DNA from: Caulobacter soli
GTDB lineage: Bacteria > Pseudomonadota > Alphaproteobacteria > Caulobacterales > Caulobacteraceae
Assembly: GCF_011045195.1 (NCBI RefSeq)
Contig: NZ_CP049199.1
Span: 4,943,501-5,007,500, forward strand
Length of the DNA stretch: 64,000 bases
Direction: 5' to 3'
The stretch's first letter is position 1, and each line of letters opens with the position of its first letter. This document shows, piece by piece, positions 1 to 8,910 of this stretch. Below the pieces are notes generated by a model, which made no database searches, was not told where the DNA came from, and saw only the letters and a list, made by a program, of their open reading frames with translations. The translations under genes and the position numbers were made by a program.

Positions 1-512
1 GCCGCCAGCGACTTCATCAGCTGCCAGCCGGAGAAGTTGGAGGCGCCGACATAGAGCACCTTGCCGGCCCGCACGAGATCGTCCAGCGCCGACAGCACCT
101 CCTCGACCGGAGTGAAGGCGTCGAAGGCGTGCAGTTGCAGCAGGTCGATGTGGTCGGTGCGCAGGCGCTTGAGCGCCGCCTCGACGCCGCGCGTCAGCCG
201 CAGGCGCGAGGTCCCGCGATCCAGCGGTCCGTCGCCGGACGGCAGGCCCAGCTTGGTCGAGATCAGCGCCTGATCGCGCAGGCCTTCGAGGGCCGCGCCG
301 AGGATCTCTTCCGAAGCGCCGTTCGAATAGACGTCGGCGGTGTCGAACAGATTGACCCCGGCCTCCAGGCAGATCTCGATGATCCGGCGGGCCTCGCGCG
401 CGTCGGTGTCGCCCCAGGCGCTGAACAGTGGGCCCTGGCCCCCGAAGGTGCCCGCGCCGAAGCTGAGGGCCGGAACGCGCAGGCCGGAGCGGCCGAGTTG
501 GCGGTATTCCAT
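1..512 (-). CDS. Aldo/keto reductase (C terminus cut by window edge)
   Basis: NADPH-dependent aldo/keto reductase of unknown substrate; 170 residues are visible and the remainder lies beyond base 1. The N terminus MEYRQLGRSGLRV is typical of the YghZ/AKR beta-subunit-like group. The catalytic tetrad is visible: Asp57 and Tyr62 in FDTADVY, Lys87 in STKLG and His128 in LQLHAF. The ATG at 512 has an AAGGA Shine-Dalgarno about 8 nt upstream, which fixes the start. It lies 18 nt downstream of the MFS gene on the same strand and may be cotranscribed with it. The substrate cannot be told from sequence. Confidence 0.9.
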   Translation of the reverse strand, partial: MEYRQLGRSGLRVPALSFGAGTFGGQGPLFSAWGDTDAREARRIIEICLEAGVNLFDTADVYSNGASEEILGAALEGLRDQALISTKLGLPSGDGPLDRGTSRLRLTRGVEAALKRLRTDHIDLLQLHAFDAFTPVEEVLSALDDLVRAGKVLYVGASNFSGWQLMKSLA

Positions 513-530
513 GATCCGACGTCCTTTGGG

Positions 531-1700
531 TTAGAGGGCGGCGACGCGCAGGGCGCGGCGTTCGACGGAAAGGCTGAAGGCGGCCAGGGCCAGGGCCGAC
601 AGCGGCACGGCGGCGGCGACCAGCGGCACGGCGGCCAGGCCCGGGCCGTGGGCGATCACCGCCCCGCCCAGCCAGGCGCCGAACGCGTTGCCCAGGTTGA
701 AGGCGGCGATGTTCAGGCTGGAGGCCAGGCCCTGGCCCGCGCCGCCGGCCTGCGACAGCACCCGCATCTGCAGCGGCGCGACGGTGGCGAAGGCGGCCGC
801 GCCCAGGCCGAACGCGGCGACCACCGCCCCGATCCGATCGTGAAAGCCGAACGCCGAGGCGACCAGCACAACGGTCAGGATGGCCAGGGTGCCCAGCAGC
901 GCCGGCGCCAGGGCCTTGTCGGCCCAGCGCCCGCCCACCAGGTTGCCGCCCACCAGGCCCGCGCCGAACACCAGCAGGATCGGCGACACGGCCTCCTTCG
1001 AGAAACCCGCCAGCTCGGTCAGGATCGGCTGGATGTAGGTGAAGACCGCGAACACCCCGCCAAAGCCGAGGACGGTCATCACCAGACCCATCTGCACCTG
1101 CGGCCGGGCGAGCACGGCGAACTCCTCGCGCAGGGGACCAGGCTGGGCCACGTCCTTCTCGCGCGGGACCAAGGCGGCCAGCACGGCGAAGGCGATCAGG
1201 CCGATCGCGCCCACCGCCCAGAAGGTGGCGCGCCAGCCGTAGGCCAGGCCCAGCCACGAACCGAACGGCACGCCCAGCAGGGTGGCCAGGGTCAGGCCGG
1301 TGAACATGATGGCGATGGCCGAGGCCTTGCGCTGGGGCGGCACCAGGCTGACGGCGACCAGCGAACCGACGCCGAAGAAGGTGCCGTGGGCCAGGGCGGT
1401 GACGATCCGCGCGGCCATCAGCAGGCCGTAGGTCGGAGCCAGGGCGGCGGCGATGTTGCCGATCGTGAAGATGGCCATCAGCACCAGCAGGGTGGTCTTG
1501 CGCGGCAGGCGGCGGGTGGCGATCGTCAGGATCGGCGCGCCGACGAACACGCCCAGGGCGTAGCCGGTCATCAGCAGTCCGGCCTGCGGGATCGAGACCC
1601 CGAGATCGGCCGAGACCTGCAGAAGCAGGCCCATGATCACGAATTCGGTGACGCCGATCCCGAAGGCGCCGACGGTCAGGGCGTAGAGGGCTAGGGGCAC
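531..1700 (-). CDS. MFS drug/sugar efflux transporter (AraJ/YdhP-like)
   Basis: Twelve-helix major facilitator of the DHA1 family, inner membrane, 389 residues from the proposed start. The opening after the start, PLALYALTVGAFGIGVTEFVIM, is the signature of the AraJ/YdhP exporters, and the R/K-rich loop after helix 2 (TRRLPRKTT) is the MFS motif A region. I choose GTG at 1700 because a CTCCT (AGGAG on the coding strand) sits 8 nt upstream and the family begins here; an ATG at 1754 is also in frame and would add 18 untypical residues. Divergent from a LysR gene, whose product may control it. The exported compound is unknown. Confidence 0.88.
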   Translation of the reverse strand: MPLALYALTVGAFGIGVTEFVIMGLLLQVSADLGVSIPQAGLLMTGYALGVFVGAPILTIATRRLPRKTTLLVLMAIFTIGNIAAALAPTYGLLMAARIVTALAHGTFFGVGSLVAVSLVPPQRKASAIAIMFTGLTLATLLGVPFGSWLGLAYGWRATFWAVGAIGLIAFAVLAALVPREKDVAQPGPLREEFAVLARPQVQMGLVMTVLGFGGVFAVFTYIQPILTELAGFSKEAVSPILLVFGAGLVGGNLVGGRWADKALAPALLGTLAILTVVLVASAFGFHDRIGAVVAAFGLGAAAFATVAPLQMRVLSQAGGAGQGLASSLNIAAFNLGNAFGAWLGGAVIAHGPGLAAVPLVAAAVPLSALALAAFSLSVERRALRVAAL

Positions 1701-1762
1701 GGGCAAGGCTCCTGAAGGATTTCGAGCCGCAGAGGTAGGCCCTCGGCGCTCCATGAACTAGA

Positions 1763-1785
1763 CTGTCGGAACGACAGACATCTGT
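1763..1785. promoter_or_regulatory. Overlapping palindromes between MFS and LysR genes
   Basis: Two perfect inverted repeats overlap in the divergent intergenic gap: CTGTCG-gaa-CGACAG (1763-1777) and ACAGA-ca-TCTGT (1774-1785). Placement 16 nt before the LysR ATG and upstream of the MFS start fits a LysR operator that controls both genes. Binding is an inference. Confidence 0.45.
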
Positions 1786-1800
1786 GAGTTGAAGTCAAAG

Positions 1801-2721
1801 ATGGCCAGGCTGGAGATCAACCGTTCGGGCGAGATGGAAGTGTTCGCCCGGGCCGTGGAGCTGGGCGGCTTTTCGCCGGCCGCGCGTGAACTGAAGATGA
1901 CACCCTCGGCGATCAGCAAGCTGGTCAGCCGGATGGAGGCCCGGCTGGGCGCGCGGCTGATCAACCGCTCGACCCGCAAGCTGACTTTGACGGCCGAGGG
2001 CCAGCTGTTTCACGAGCGGGCGTTGCGGGTGCTGGCCGACCTGGACGAGGCCGAGAGCGCCGTCGCCGCCAGCCTGACCCCGCGCGGGCGAGTGCGGATC
2101 AACTCCAATGTCCCGTTCGGCCTGCACCATCTGCTGCCTCTCGTGCCGAAGTTCTCGGCGGCGTTTCCGAAGGTGATCCTCGACATCGTGCTCAGCGACA
2201 CAGTCGTGGACCTGATGGACGCCCGCACCGACGTGGCCATCCGCGTGGGGCCGATGCGGGCCTCGCAGCTGATGGCCCGCAAGCTGGGCGAAAGCCCGAT
2301 GGCCGTGGTCGCCTCGCCCGCCTACCTGGCCCGCCACGGAACCCCGAAGACCCCCCGCGACCTGACCGCCCACAACGGCATCGGCTTCAACTTCGCCCGT
2401 CATTGCGACAAGTGGGCGTTCGTCGAGGGCGGCCAGCGCCTGTCCTTGCCGATCCATGGCGACGCCACGGCGGGCGACGGCGAGACCGCGCGTCAGCTGG
2501 CCCTGGTCGGCCAGGGCCTGGCCCGGCTGGCCCACTTCCACATCGGCGGCGACATCGCCGCCGGGCGGCTGGTTCCGGTGCTGGAGACGTACAATCCCGG
2601 CGATGTCGAGGAAATCCACGCCGTCTATGTCGGCCATGGCGGCCAGCTGCCCAGCCGGGTGCGGGCGTTGATCGACTTCCTGGTCGAGGAAGTCGATCTG
2701 CACGCGCCGTCTAGGGTTTAG
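1801..2721 (+). CDS. LysR-family transcriptional regulator
   Basis: DNA-binding regulator of 306 residues. The N-terminal winged HTH is clear (FARAVELGGFSPAARELKMT, then SAISKLVSRMEARLG) and is followed by the usual effector-binding domain with PRGRVRINSNVPFG at its start. An in-frame TTG at 1789 would add four residues; neither start has a strong Shine-Dalgarno, and ATG 1801 is preferred. It diverges from the MFS exporter, the classic arrangement for a LysR activator and its target. The 3' end overlaps the convergent cupin gene by 11 nt. Confidence 0.92.
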   Translation: MARLEINRSGEMEVFARAVELGGFSPAARELKMTPSAISKLVSRMEARLGARLINRSTRKLTLTAEGQLFHERALRVLADLDEAESAVAASLTPRGRVRINSNVPFGLHHLLPLVPKFSAAFPKVILDIVLSDTVVDLMDARTDVAIRVGPMRASQLMARKLGESPMAVVASPAYLARHGTPKTPRDLTAHNGIGFNFARHCDKWAFVEGGQRLSLPIHGDATAGDGETARQLALVGQGLARLAHFHIGGDIAAGRLVPVLETYNPGDVEEIHAVYVGHGGQLPSRVRALIDFLVEEVDLHAPSRV

Positions 2722-3193
2722 GCTTAGGCGCGGCCGTCGGGTCGACATAGACCGTGTCGGTCGGGCCGTAGCCGAAGATATAGACCACCACCGGCTCGCC
2801 CCGGGTCAGGGCGAAGTGATGGTCGCCGGCCGGCTCGGTGTAGAAGCTGCCCGGCGGCAGGGCCTTGACCTTGGTCTCCTCGGCCTTGTCGCCATAACCG
2901 AAGAACCAGGTTCCCGAGACCACCACCGCCGTGCGCTCGTCGCGGTGGCTGTGGGCGGAGATCCGGGTGTTGGCCGGCGCCCAGAGGCGGATCGTGTAGG
3001 GACCCGGCTTGGTCGGGTCGCCGGCCAGGACCGAGGTCTGGATCCCGACGACGCCCGAGGACCCCGGACCGGCCCCGCCTTGGGCCAAGGTGGCGATCTC
3101 GGCCGGCGTGAGGCGCAGCTCCGCGCTGGGGGCGGCGCCGGCCCCCGTCGCGGTCAGCAGGACCGCGACGAAGGCGAGAGCGGCGGCCCTCAC
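2711..3193 (-). CDS. Exported cupin-domain protein
   Basis: 160-residue protein with a Sec-type signal peptide (MRAAALAFVAVLLTATGAGA) and one cupin barrel. The two metal-binding motifs are visible as HSHRDERT (His-x-His...Glu) and GDHHFAL. The gene starts with GTG, and that GTG overlaps the TGA of the alpha/beta hydrolase upstream (GTGA), so the two are probably translationally coupled. Cupins of this layout are often of unknown activity; a role beside the hydrolase in periplasmic detoxification is only a guess. Confidence 0.8.
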   Translation of the reverse strand: MRAAALAFVAVLLTATGAGAAPSAELRLTPAEIATLAQGGAGPGSSGVVGIQTSVLAGDPTKPGPYTIRLWAPANTRISAHSHRDERTAVVVSGTWFFGYGDKAEETKVKALPPGSFYTEPAGDHHFALTRGEPVVVYIFGYGPTDTVYVDPTAAPKPKP

Positions 3194-4113
3194 AGGGACT
3201 TGTCCAGGAAAGGACGCACCAGGGCGATCGTGCCCGTGGGGTTTTCTTCCATGATCCAGTGGCCGGAAGCCGGGACCACGCCCTCGGTGACGTTGTCGGC
3301 GGCGGCGCGCATGACCGTGGCCATCATCGGGCCGAACGACTTCTCGCCGCCCAGGGCCAGGACCGGCATGGTCAGCTTGCCGTACTGGGCCAGGAAGGCC
3401 TTGTTATCGATGGCGTCCTGGTCGAAGGCGTGGAACTGCTCGAAGCCGGCGTGCATCGCGCCCGGACGGGCGTAGAGCGCGGCGTAGTGCTGGCGCGAGG
3501 CCTCGTCGAACTTCTTGGGATCAGCCGAGAACTCGTTCCAGAAGCGGTCCAGATAGATGCGCTCGCGGCCGGCGACCAGGCGCTCCATGTCGGGGCCGCC
3601 GAACCGGAAGTGCCACAGCAGCGGGTTCTTCAGGACCTCTTCCCAGGGGCCGACGCCCGGCACCGGCGCGTCGATCAGCACCAGGCGGGTCACGCGCTTC
3701 TGGTTCTGCACGGTGAAGGCGTAGGCGACCATGTTGCCGATGTCGTGGGCGACCACGTCGGTCTTGTCGATCTTCAGCGTGTCCAGCACGCCGGCCACGT
3801 CCTTGGCCTGGTTCTTCTTGTCGTAGCCGCCATCCGCCGGCTTGCTCGACAGGCCCATGCCGCGCAGGTCGGGCACCACCACGGTGTGGTCGCGGGCCAG
3901 GTCGGCGGCCATCGGCGCCCACATGTCGCCGGTCTCGCCATAGCCGTGCAGCAGCACGACAGCCGGGCCCTTGCCGCCGACCCGGACGTGGATTGTCGTG
4001 CCGTTGGTGGTGATCTCCTGGGTCTTGAACGACGCCGGGAAGGCGGGGACTTCGGCGTGGGCGGCGCCGGCCAGGGAAAGCAGGGCGACGGCCCAAAGGA
4101 ACAGGCGTTTCAT
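3190..4113 (-). CDS. Exported alpha/beta hydrolase (epoxide-hydrolase-like)
   Basis: 307 residues with a signal peptide ending near AGAAHA (residue 20), so probably periplasmic. The fold shows the oxyanion motif HGYG (56-59), the strand VVVPDLRGMG and the nucleophile elbow VAHDIGN with Asp124 in the nucleophile position. An Asp nucleophile points to epoxide hydrolase or haloalkane dehalogenase chemistry rather than a serine esterase. The general base is probably the His of SGHWIMEE near the C terminus. First gene of a two-gene unit with the cupin. Substrate unknown. Confidence 0.87.
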   Translation of the reverse strand: MKRLFLWAVALLSLAGAAHAEVPAFPASFKTQEITTNGTTIHVRVGGKGPAVVLLHGYGETGDMWAPMAADLARDHTVVVPDLRGMGLSSKPADGGYDKKNQAKDVAGVLDTLKIDKTDVVAHDIGNMVAYAFTVQNQKRVTRLVLIDAPVPGVGPWEEVLKNPLLWHFRFGGPDMERLVAGRERIYLDRFWNEFSADPKKFDEASRQHYAALYARPGAMHAGFEQFHAFDQDAIDNKAFLAQYGKLTMPVLALGGEKSFGPMMATVMRAAADNVTEGVVPASGHWIMEENPTGTIALVRPFLDKSL

Positions 4114-4223
4114 AACGAACCTCCAGATTGGAGCGCCAACCTGGGCCCTGAACGCCTTTCCGGCTTGGAGAATCCCACTCGGACTAGGCGATTACCGCCA
4201 AGGACAGGCGGTGAGGAAACGGT

Positions 4224-5465
4224 TCAGCGCGCGGCCGGGGCCGCCAACTTGTCGCCGACGATCTTGCGGAAGGTCTCCAGCGGGCAAAGCGTGGGCTGGC
4301 CCTTCACGCCGCAGCCCGGGATCGGGAAATAGGCGTAGGCCGGCGGATTGGCGGCGGTCAGCGGCCGCAGCTCGCGCAGCTGGTCCAGGCTCTGGGCGGT
4401 ATAGAAGGCCCGCACGAAGGCTTGGCCGCCGGCATCCTTCAGCAGCTCGAAGCCCATGGCCCCGCCGGGCGGCGGATCGTCCTGGGGATAGTCGGCGGCG
4501 GTGAAGTGCACGTCGAGAAAGCCGCCCAGGGCCGCGATATTGGTGTCGTGACCGACCAGCAGGGTCAGCCGGCCGGTGTCGGCCTCGCCGTTCAGCGCCG
4601 CCAGGATCCGCCGGGCGACCGGAGCGGCATAGCGCTCGGACATGTAGGCCGGTCGCGCCTCGTAGCGGAACTTCACGGTGTGGAACCGCAGCATCGCCTG
4701 GATGTCGGCCTTAGAGGCGCGGCCCCAGCCAACCTGATCCATCGGCTTGCCTTCGACATATTCCAGCAGCACCGTCTGGCCGGCGGTGGAGGCGATGGCC
4801 AGGGCGCCGTCGACGTCGGGCCCCTCGTGCGGATTGGCCTTCAGGCTGGACGGCCGCTGGGCGATCCCGCAGCCGGCCTTGGTGGCCGGATCACAGCCCA
4901 GCACCTTCTGCAGGACCGCGAAGTCGGCGGCGTGCAGGCGCGTCTCGGCGGTCAGGCCCGGCTTCGTGGCCTGGGCGGCCTTCAGGGCAACGGCCCCGTC
5001 GATGGTCTCGCCGCTGTCCAGCGGGTGGAAGACCGGGTCGTTGTCCTCGCTGTCGGGATGGGCGACGGCGATCCCGCAACCCGGCTGTAGGCCCTCGGTG
5101 AAGGCCTTGGCGGTCTTGATGGCGCGCGACTTGCCGCTGGCCCAGACCACGACCTCACCGGCCGGCGCGCAGCCGGCGCCGGGCAGCAGGCCACGCGACG
5201 CCAAGAAGGTGCGGCTGTAGACGCCCATCAGCCGCGCCCCTTCGGCGCCGTGATCGGTCAAGTCGCCATAAGGGGTGGTCCAGCTGGACCACGGCTGGGC
5301 GGTCGTGCCCTCTGGCGTCGCCTGGGCCTTGGTCGGCGGACGCACGCCGTGGCGCATCAGCATGACCACGCGCTCGAGCTTCAGATCCGAAGTCGGAGCG
5401 GCGGCGAAGGCGGGGACGGGCGCGGCCAGGACCAACGCCAGCATCAGAGTGCGAACGGTCGACAT
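4224..5465 (-). CDS. Histidine acid phosphatase (AppA/Agp-like)
   Basis: Periplasmic phosphomonoesterase of the branch-2 histidine phosphatases (phytase or glucose-1-phosphatase type), 413 residues. A signal peptide ends near residue 22 (PAFAAA). The phosphohistidine loop RHGVRPP is at residues 38-44 and the proton-donor motif HD is at His306-Asp307 in VGHDTN. Several Cys residues (99, 130, 191, 199 and near the C terminus) suit disulfide bonding after export. Stands alone with about 110-nt gaps on both sides. Phytate versus sugar-phosphate preference cannot be decided here. Confidence 0.9.
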   Translation of the reverse strand: MSTVRTLMLALVLAAPVPAFAAAPTSDLKLERVVMLMRHGVRPPTKAQATPEGTTAQPWSSWTTPYGDLTDHGAEGARLMGVYSRTFLASRGLLPGAGCAPAGEVVVWASGKSRAIKTAKAFTEGLQPGCGIAVAHPDSEDNDPVFHPLDSGETIDGAVALKAAQATKPGLTAETRLHAADFAVLQKVLGCDPATKAGCGIAQRPSSLKANPHEGPDVDGALAIASTAGQTVLLEYVEGKPMDQVGWGRASKADIQAMLRFHTVKFRYEARPAYMSERYAAPVARRILAALNGEADTGRLTLLVGHDTNIAALGGFLDVHFTAADYPQDDPPPGGAMGFELLKDAGGQAFVRAFYTAQSLDQLRELRPLTAANPPAYAYFPIPGCGVKGQPTLCPLETFRKIVGDKLAAPAAR

Positions 5466-5576
5466 GAGGTCCCCCCGGATTTCGTAGCCGGACCGACTAG
5501 ACCCGTCCCGCGACAGCCGTACGACAGGCCTCGCGCCGATAGGGGGACACGCCCAAGGGCATGTCCCCGCTCGTGG

Positions 5577-6458
5577 TCAGGCCAGCACCTTCTTGTAGAG
5601 CGCCAGCAGATTGGCCCAGGCCTTCTCGGCGGCGGCCTCGTTGTAGACGGCGCTGCCCTTGACGGTCCAACCGTGGGCCGCGCCCTCGAACACCTCGACC
5701 TGGGCCAGGCGCTTGGCCTCGGCGAAGGCGGCTTTCAGCTTGTCCTTCACGGTGGGGTCGGACTTGTCGTCGTTGTCGGCGACCTCGATCAGATATTCGG
5801 CGTGGGTCTTGGGGATCAGCAGGTGCGGGCTGGTCGGCTCGCCCGTGACCAGGCCGCCGCCGTGGAAGGTGGCCACCGCCGCGATACGGCCGGGCGCGAC
5901 CGCCGCGGTGCGGAACGACAGGGGGCCGCCCATGCAATAGCCTTGGACGCCGATCTTCTTGGCCTTGTTGGTCTGGGGCTGGGCGTCGAGGAAGGCGACA
6001 TAGGCGGCGGCGTCGCGGTCGGTGCCCTCCGGCGTCACCGTGGCCCGCAGCGGGGTCAGCTTGGCGCGATCGTCGGGCTTGGAGAAGTCGAAGGTCCCGT
6101 CGATCACCGGCGCCTTCTGGACCCGGTAGTAGAGGTTGGGGACCAGCACCACGTAGCCGGCCGCGGCCAGCCGCTTGCCCATGTCGCGGAACACCAGCCG
6201 CAGGCTCAGCACGTCCGGCCAGACCAGCACCGCGGGCCATTTTCCCCCATTCTTGGTACTTGGGCCTTCGGGGTAGAACAGGGCCGCGTCGGCGACGCCG
6301 TCGGGCGTCTTGATCACGACATCCTTTTCGACCACCGCGCTCTGCGCCCCGGCGGCGGTCGCGGCGAGGCCGCCCAGCGCCGCGGCGGCCAGGCCGAACG
6401 TCCGGCGCGACAGGCGGGGATCGTGGACCAGACCCGGGTGGATATCGTCGTCACACAT
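5577..6458 (-). CDS. Tat-exported dienelactone hydrolase family protein
   Basis: Alpha/beta hydrolase of 293 residues in the dienelactone hydrolase family. It begins with a twin-arginine leader (SRRTFG at 17-22 followed by an Ala-rich hydrophobic stretch), so export of the folded enzyme is likely. The nucleophile is Cys175 in GYCMGG, as in DLH, and the catalytic His is in AHGWT near residue 272. No chlorocatechol genes are nearby, so the substrate is open. Lies downstream of an SDR gene on the same strand with a 97-nt gap. Confidence 0.88.
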   Translation of the reverse strand: MCDDDIHPGLVHDPRLSRRTFGLAAAALGGLAATAAGAQSAVVEKDVVIKTPDGVADAALFYPEGPSTKNGGKWPAVLVWPDVLSLRLVFRDMGKRLAAAGYVVLVPNLYYRVQKAPVIDGTFDFSKPDDRAKLTPLRATVTPEGTDRDAAAYVAFLDAQPQTNKAKKIGVQGYCMGGPLSFRTAAVAPGRIAAVATFHGGGLVTGEPTSPHLLIPKTHAEYLIEVADNDDKSDPTVKDKLKAAFAEAKRLAQVEVFEGAAHGWTVKGSAVYNEAAAEKAWANLLALYKKVLA

Positions 6459-6555
6459 GCGAGCAGTCTCCGTGGGGCGGGAAATGAGGCGCCGAACGTG
6501 CGACGCGTCCGGGCCGAACGCAACGGGGAAACCGCCCCGAGACCGCCGCCCAGGT

Positions 6556-7401
6556 CTAATCGTCCTGAGCGCGGTCGAAGGCGGCGATCAGGTCGTCGCA
6601 GCGGTCCACGAGTTCGTCGCGATAGGCGCCGTGGCTGACGATGAAGCGCTGGTTGGCGACCAGGTCGGCCAGCAGGTTGCGGGTCGCGTGCTCGGGGGTG
6701 ACCACGGGCTCGGGCCTGGTCCCCTGGCGGCTGGCCAGCATGGCGTCGATGTCGGCGCGCTCCAGCACCGATGGCCCCAGCGCCTCGGGTCGGGCCAGGC
6801 GGCTGCTTTCCAGATGGCGCGAGGCCATGCCGGCCGGAAAGAACACCGAGACGCCGATGTCCTCGGGCGCTAGCTCCATCCGCAGGGTCTCGCCATAGCC
6901 CATGACGGCGTACTTGCTGGCGATATAGGCGGCCATGCGCACCCCGGGCGTCAGCACCGAGGAAGACGCGGTGACCAGGACTCGCCGCAGGCCCCGGCTC
7001 TCGCGTAACAGCGGCAGGAAGGCGCCGACGGTGTTCACGACGCCCAGCACATTGACGTCCAGCACCCAGCGCCAGTCGTTGGCGGTCAGCTTGTCGATGG
7101 CGCCGAACTGCTGAACCCCGACATTGGCGCAGAGCACGTTGCAGCCGCCGAATTCCGCCCGCGCCGCCTCGGCCGCGCGCGCCATCGCGGCGGGATCGGC
7201 GACGTCGACGCCCAGGGCGATCGCCCGGCCGCCTTGGTCACGGACCCTCTGCGCCTGCTGCTCGGCCCGCGCCTCGTCGATGTCGAGCGCGACGATCGCC
7301 ATGCCGACCTCGGCGAAGCGGCCGACCATGGCCGCGCCCAGGCCCGATCCGGCCCCGGTGACGACCGCGCATCCGCTCCAGGCGGCGTTCGTGGAGGCCA
7401 T
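6556..7401 (-). CDS. Short-chain dehydrogenase/reductase (281 aa)
   Basis: NAD(P)-dependent oxidoreductase with a classical SDR fold. The cofactor loop TGAGSGLG is at 15-22, the catalytic Tyr and Lys are Tyr159 and Lys163 in YIASK, and Ser147 precedes them. The usual NNAG is ANVG here (92-95). A C-terminal extension of about 30 residues follows the core. It sits 15 nt after the TetR gene, so it is probably in the same unit as the P450 cluster. Likely oxidises an alcohol made by the P450, by inference from context. Confidence 0.9.
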   Translation of the reverse strand: MASTNAAWSGCAVVTGAGSGLGAAMVGRFAEVGMAIVALDIDEARAEQQAQRVRDQGGRAIALGVDVADPAAMARAAEAARAEFGGCNVLCANVGVQQFGAIDKLTANDWRWVLDVNVLGVVNTVGAFLPLLRESRGLRRVLVTASSSVLTPGVRMAAYIASKYAVMGYGETLRMELAPEDIGVSVFFPAGMASRHLESSRLARPEALGPSVLERADIDAMLASRQGTRPEPVVTPEHATRNLLADLVANQRFIVSHGAYRDELVDRCDDLIAAFDRAQDD

Positions 7402-7416
7402 GGCGTGCTCCGTCGA

Positions 7417-8040
7417 TCAGGCCGGCTTGGCCAGGAAGTTCGGCGCGCCCAGCGGCGGCTCGCGCCCCTCGGCGAAAGCCCGCAGGCACTCGTCGGTGAA
7501 TGCCAGCATTTCGGCGTGCCCCAGCTTCACGTCGATGGCCGCCTCCAGGGTCAGCATCTGCGACAGGCTGGTCAGCAGCACGGTGGCGACCAGGGGATGC
7601 AAGGTCTGCGCCTGTCCCCGGGCCTTGACGTGCTCGACCAGGCCCTTGGCCTGCATGGCCCGGAACTCCTCGCCGAAGCGCGAGACCTCGGCGCGAACCG
7701 CCGGGCGGCGGTTGGCCAGGGCGTTCAGCTCCAGCGACAGCGACGCCTGGGCCGGATCGCTGTTGAGGTCCCAGAGCGCGCGCAGCGGCTCGTCGCTGGC
7801 CAGGGCCGCCTTGATGCGTTCGCGCATCTGGTCGGCCCCGCGCCGGATCACCGCGATGAACAGCTCGTCCATCGAGTGGAAGTAATAGTGGACGATCTGG
7901 CGCTTGAGATTGACCCGGTCGGCCAGGGTGCGGGACGTGACGGCGGGATAGCCCTCCTCGCGGATCAGCTGTTCGGCGGCCTCGATCAGCTCGGCGCGCA
8001 CCGCCGAATCTTCCGGTCCCCTGCGACGGTTCGACACCAT
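7417..8040 (-). CDS. TetR-family regulator of the P450 cluster
   Basis: 207-residue repressor. The N-terminal HTH reads AAEQLIREEGYPAVTSRTLA followed by DRVNLKRQIVHYYFHSMDEL, the TetR helix-turn-helix with the YYFHS motif; the rest is a helical ligand-binding domain. The ATG at 8040 matches the family start, although the frame stays open upstream. Encoded between two SDR genes of the cluster. It is the natural candidate to bind the three 20-bp sites upstream of the ferredoxin gene; that link is inferred. Confidence 0.92.
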   Translation of the reverse strand: MVSNRRRGPEDSAVRAELIEAAEQLIREEGYPAVTSRTLADRVNLKRQIVHYYFHSMDELFIAVIRRGADQMRERIKAALASDEPLRALWDLNSDPAQASLSLELNALANRRPAVRAEVSRFGEEFRAMQAKGLVEHVKARGQAQTLHPLVATVLLTSLSQMLTLEAAIDVKLGHAEMLAFTDECLRAFAEGREPPLGAPNFLAKPA

Positions 8041-8141
8041 TTTCCCGTACCTGCTCCGGCTGTCGCCCGCGGGCGCCAAGGCGTCGCCGCTACGACGAAT
8101 GCGCGGCGACGGCAAGCGCCCCTCCTCGCGGAAGGCCGAGC

Positions 8142-8897
8142 CTACATCCACGATCCGCCGTTCACGTTGATCTCCTGGCCGGTGATGTAGCTGGCCTTGT
8201 CCGAGCACAGGAATTCGCAGGCGTTGGCGATGTCCTCGGGCGTGCCCGGTCGCTGGATCGGGATCATCTGGGCGATCACTTCCAGCGGCGGCACCTGGCC
8301 CGCCGCCTCGCCGGCCCGCGCCAGCGGCGTGTCGACCAGCGACGGCGGGATGGTGTTGACCGTGATCCCCAGCGGGGCCAGCTCGCGAGCCAGCGACCGG
8401 GTCAGCCCGATCACCCCGCCCTTGGAGGCCGCGTAGTGGGCGCGATCCTGGGCGCCGGACTGGGCGGCCTGGGACGAGATCGTCACGATCCGCCCCCACT
8501 TGGCGTCGGCCATGTCGGCGATCGCCGGCTGCAGGGTGTGGAACACGCCCGTCAGATTGACGTCGATCATCCGCTGCCACGCCTCGATGGACAGGGTGCG
8601 GAAGTCGGCGCTGACCGAGATCCCGGCGTTGGCGATGACGATGGCGATCGGCCCCAGCGTCTTGCGCACGGCGGCGTAGGCCGCCTCGACCTGGCCCCGG
8701 TCGGACACGTCGGTCTTGAGGCCCAGCACCTTGGCGCCGGCGGCGGCCAGGGCGGCGCTTTCGCGTTCCAGCGCCGCCTCCTGCATGTCGAGCATGGCGA
8801 CCGGGTGGCCGCTCGCGGCGAATAGCTTGCTGATCCCCAGGCCGATGCCCGACGCGCCGCCGGTCACCACGACGACCCGTTTGCTGTTGATGGTCAT
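8142..8897 (-). CDS. Short-chain dehydrogenase/reductase (251 aa, FabG-like)
   Basis: Classical SDR of family-typical length. Residues 13-19 GGASGIG bind the cofactor, NAG is at 90-92, the catalytic Ser is in VTISS (141-142), and Tyr155/Lys159 form the YAASK motif. An Asp after beta-strand 2 (MLDMQE) favours NAD. It starts 13 nt after the P450 stop codon, indicating cotranscription, and probably acts on the hydroxylated P450 product. Confidence 0.92.
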   Translation of the reverse strand: MTINSKRVVVVTGGASGIGLGISKLFAASGHPVAMLDMQEAALERESAALAAAGAKVLGLKTDVSDRGQVEAAYAAVRKTLGPIAIVIANAGISVSADFRTLSIEAWQRMIDVNLTGVFHTLQPAIADMADAKWGRIVTISSQAAQSGAQDRAHYAASKGGVIGLTRSLARELAPLGITVNTIPPSLVDTPLARAGEAAGQVPPLEVIAQMIPIQRPGTPEDIANACEFLCSDKASYITGQEINVNGGSWM

Positions 8898-8910
8898 TGA
8901 CTCATCCCTC

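Noticed and set aside
129..1694. Long plus-strand open frame antisense to the MFS gene
   Set aside because: Gln/Arg/Gly-rich composition with no domain; it mirrors the codon bias of the real minus-strand gene.
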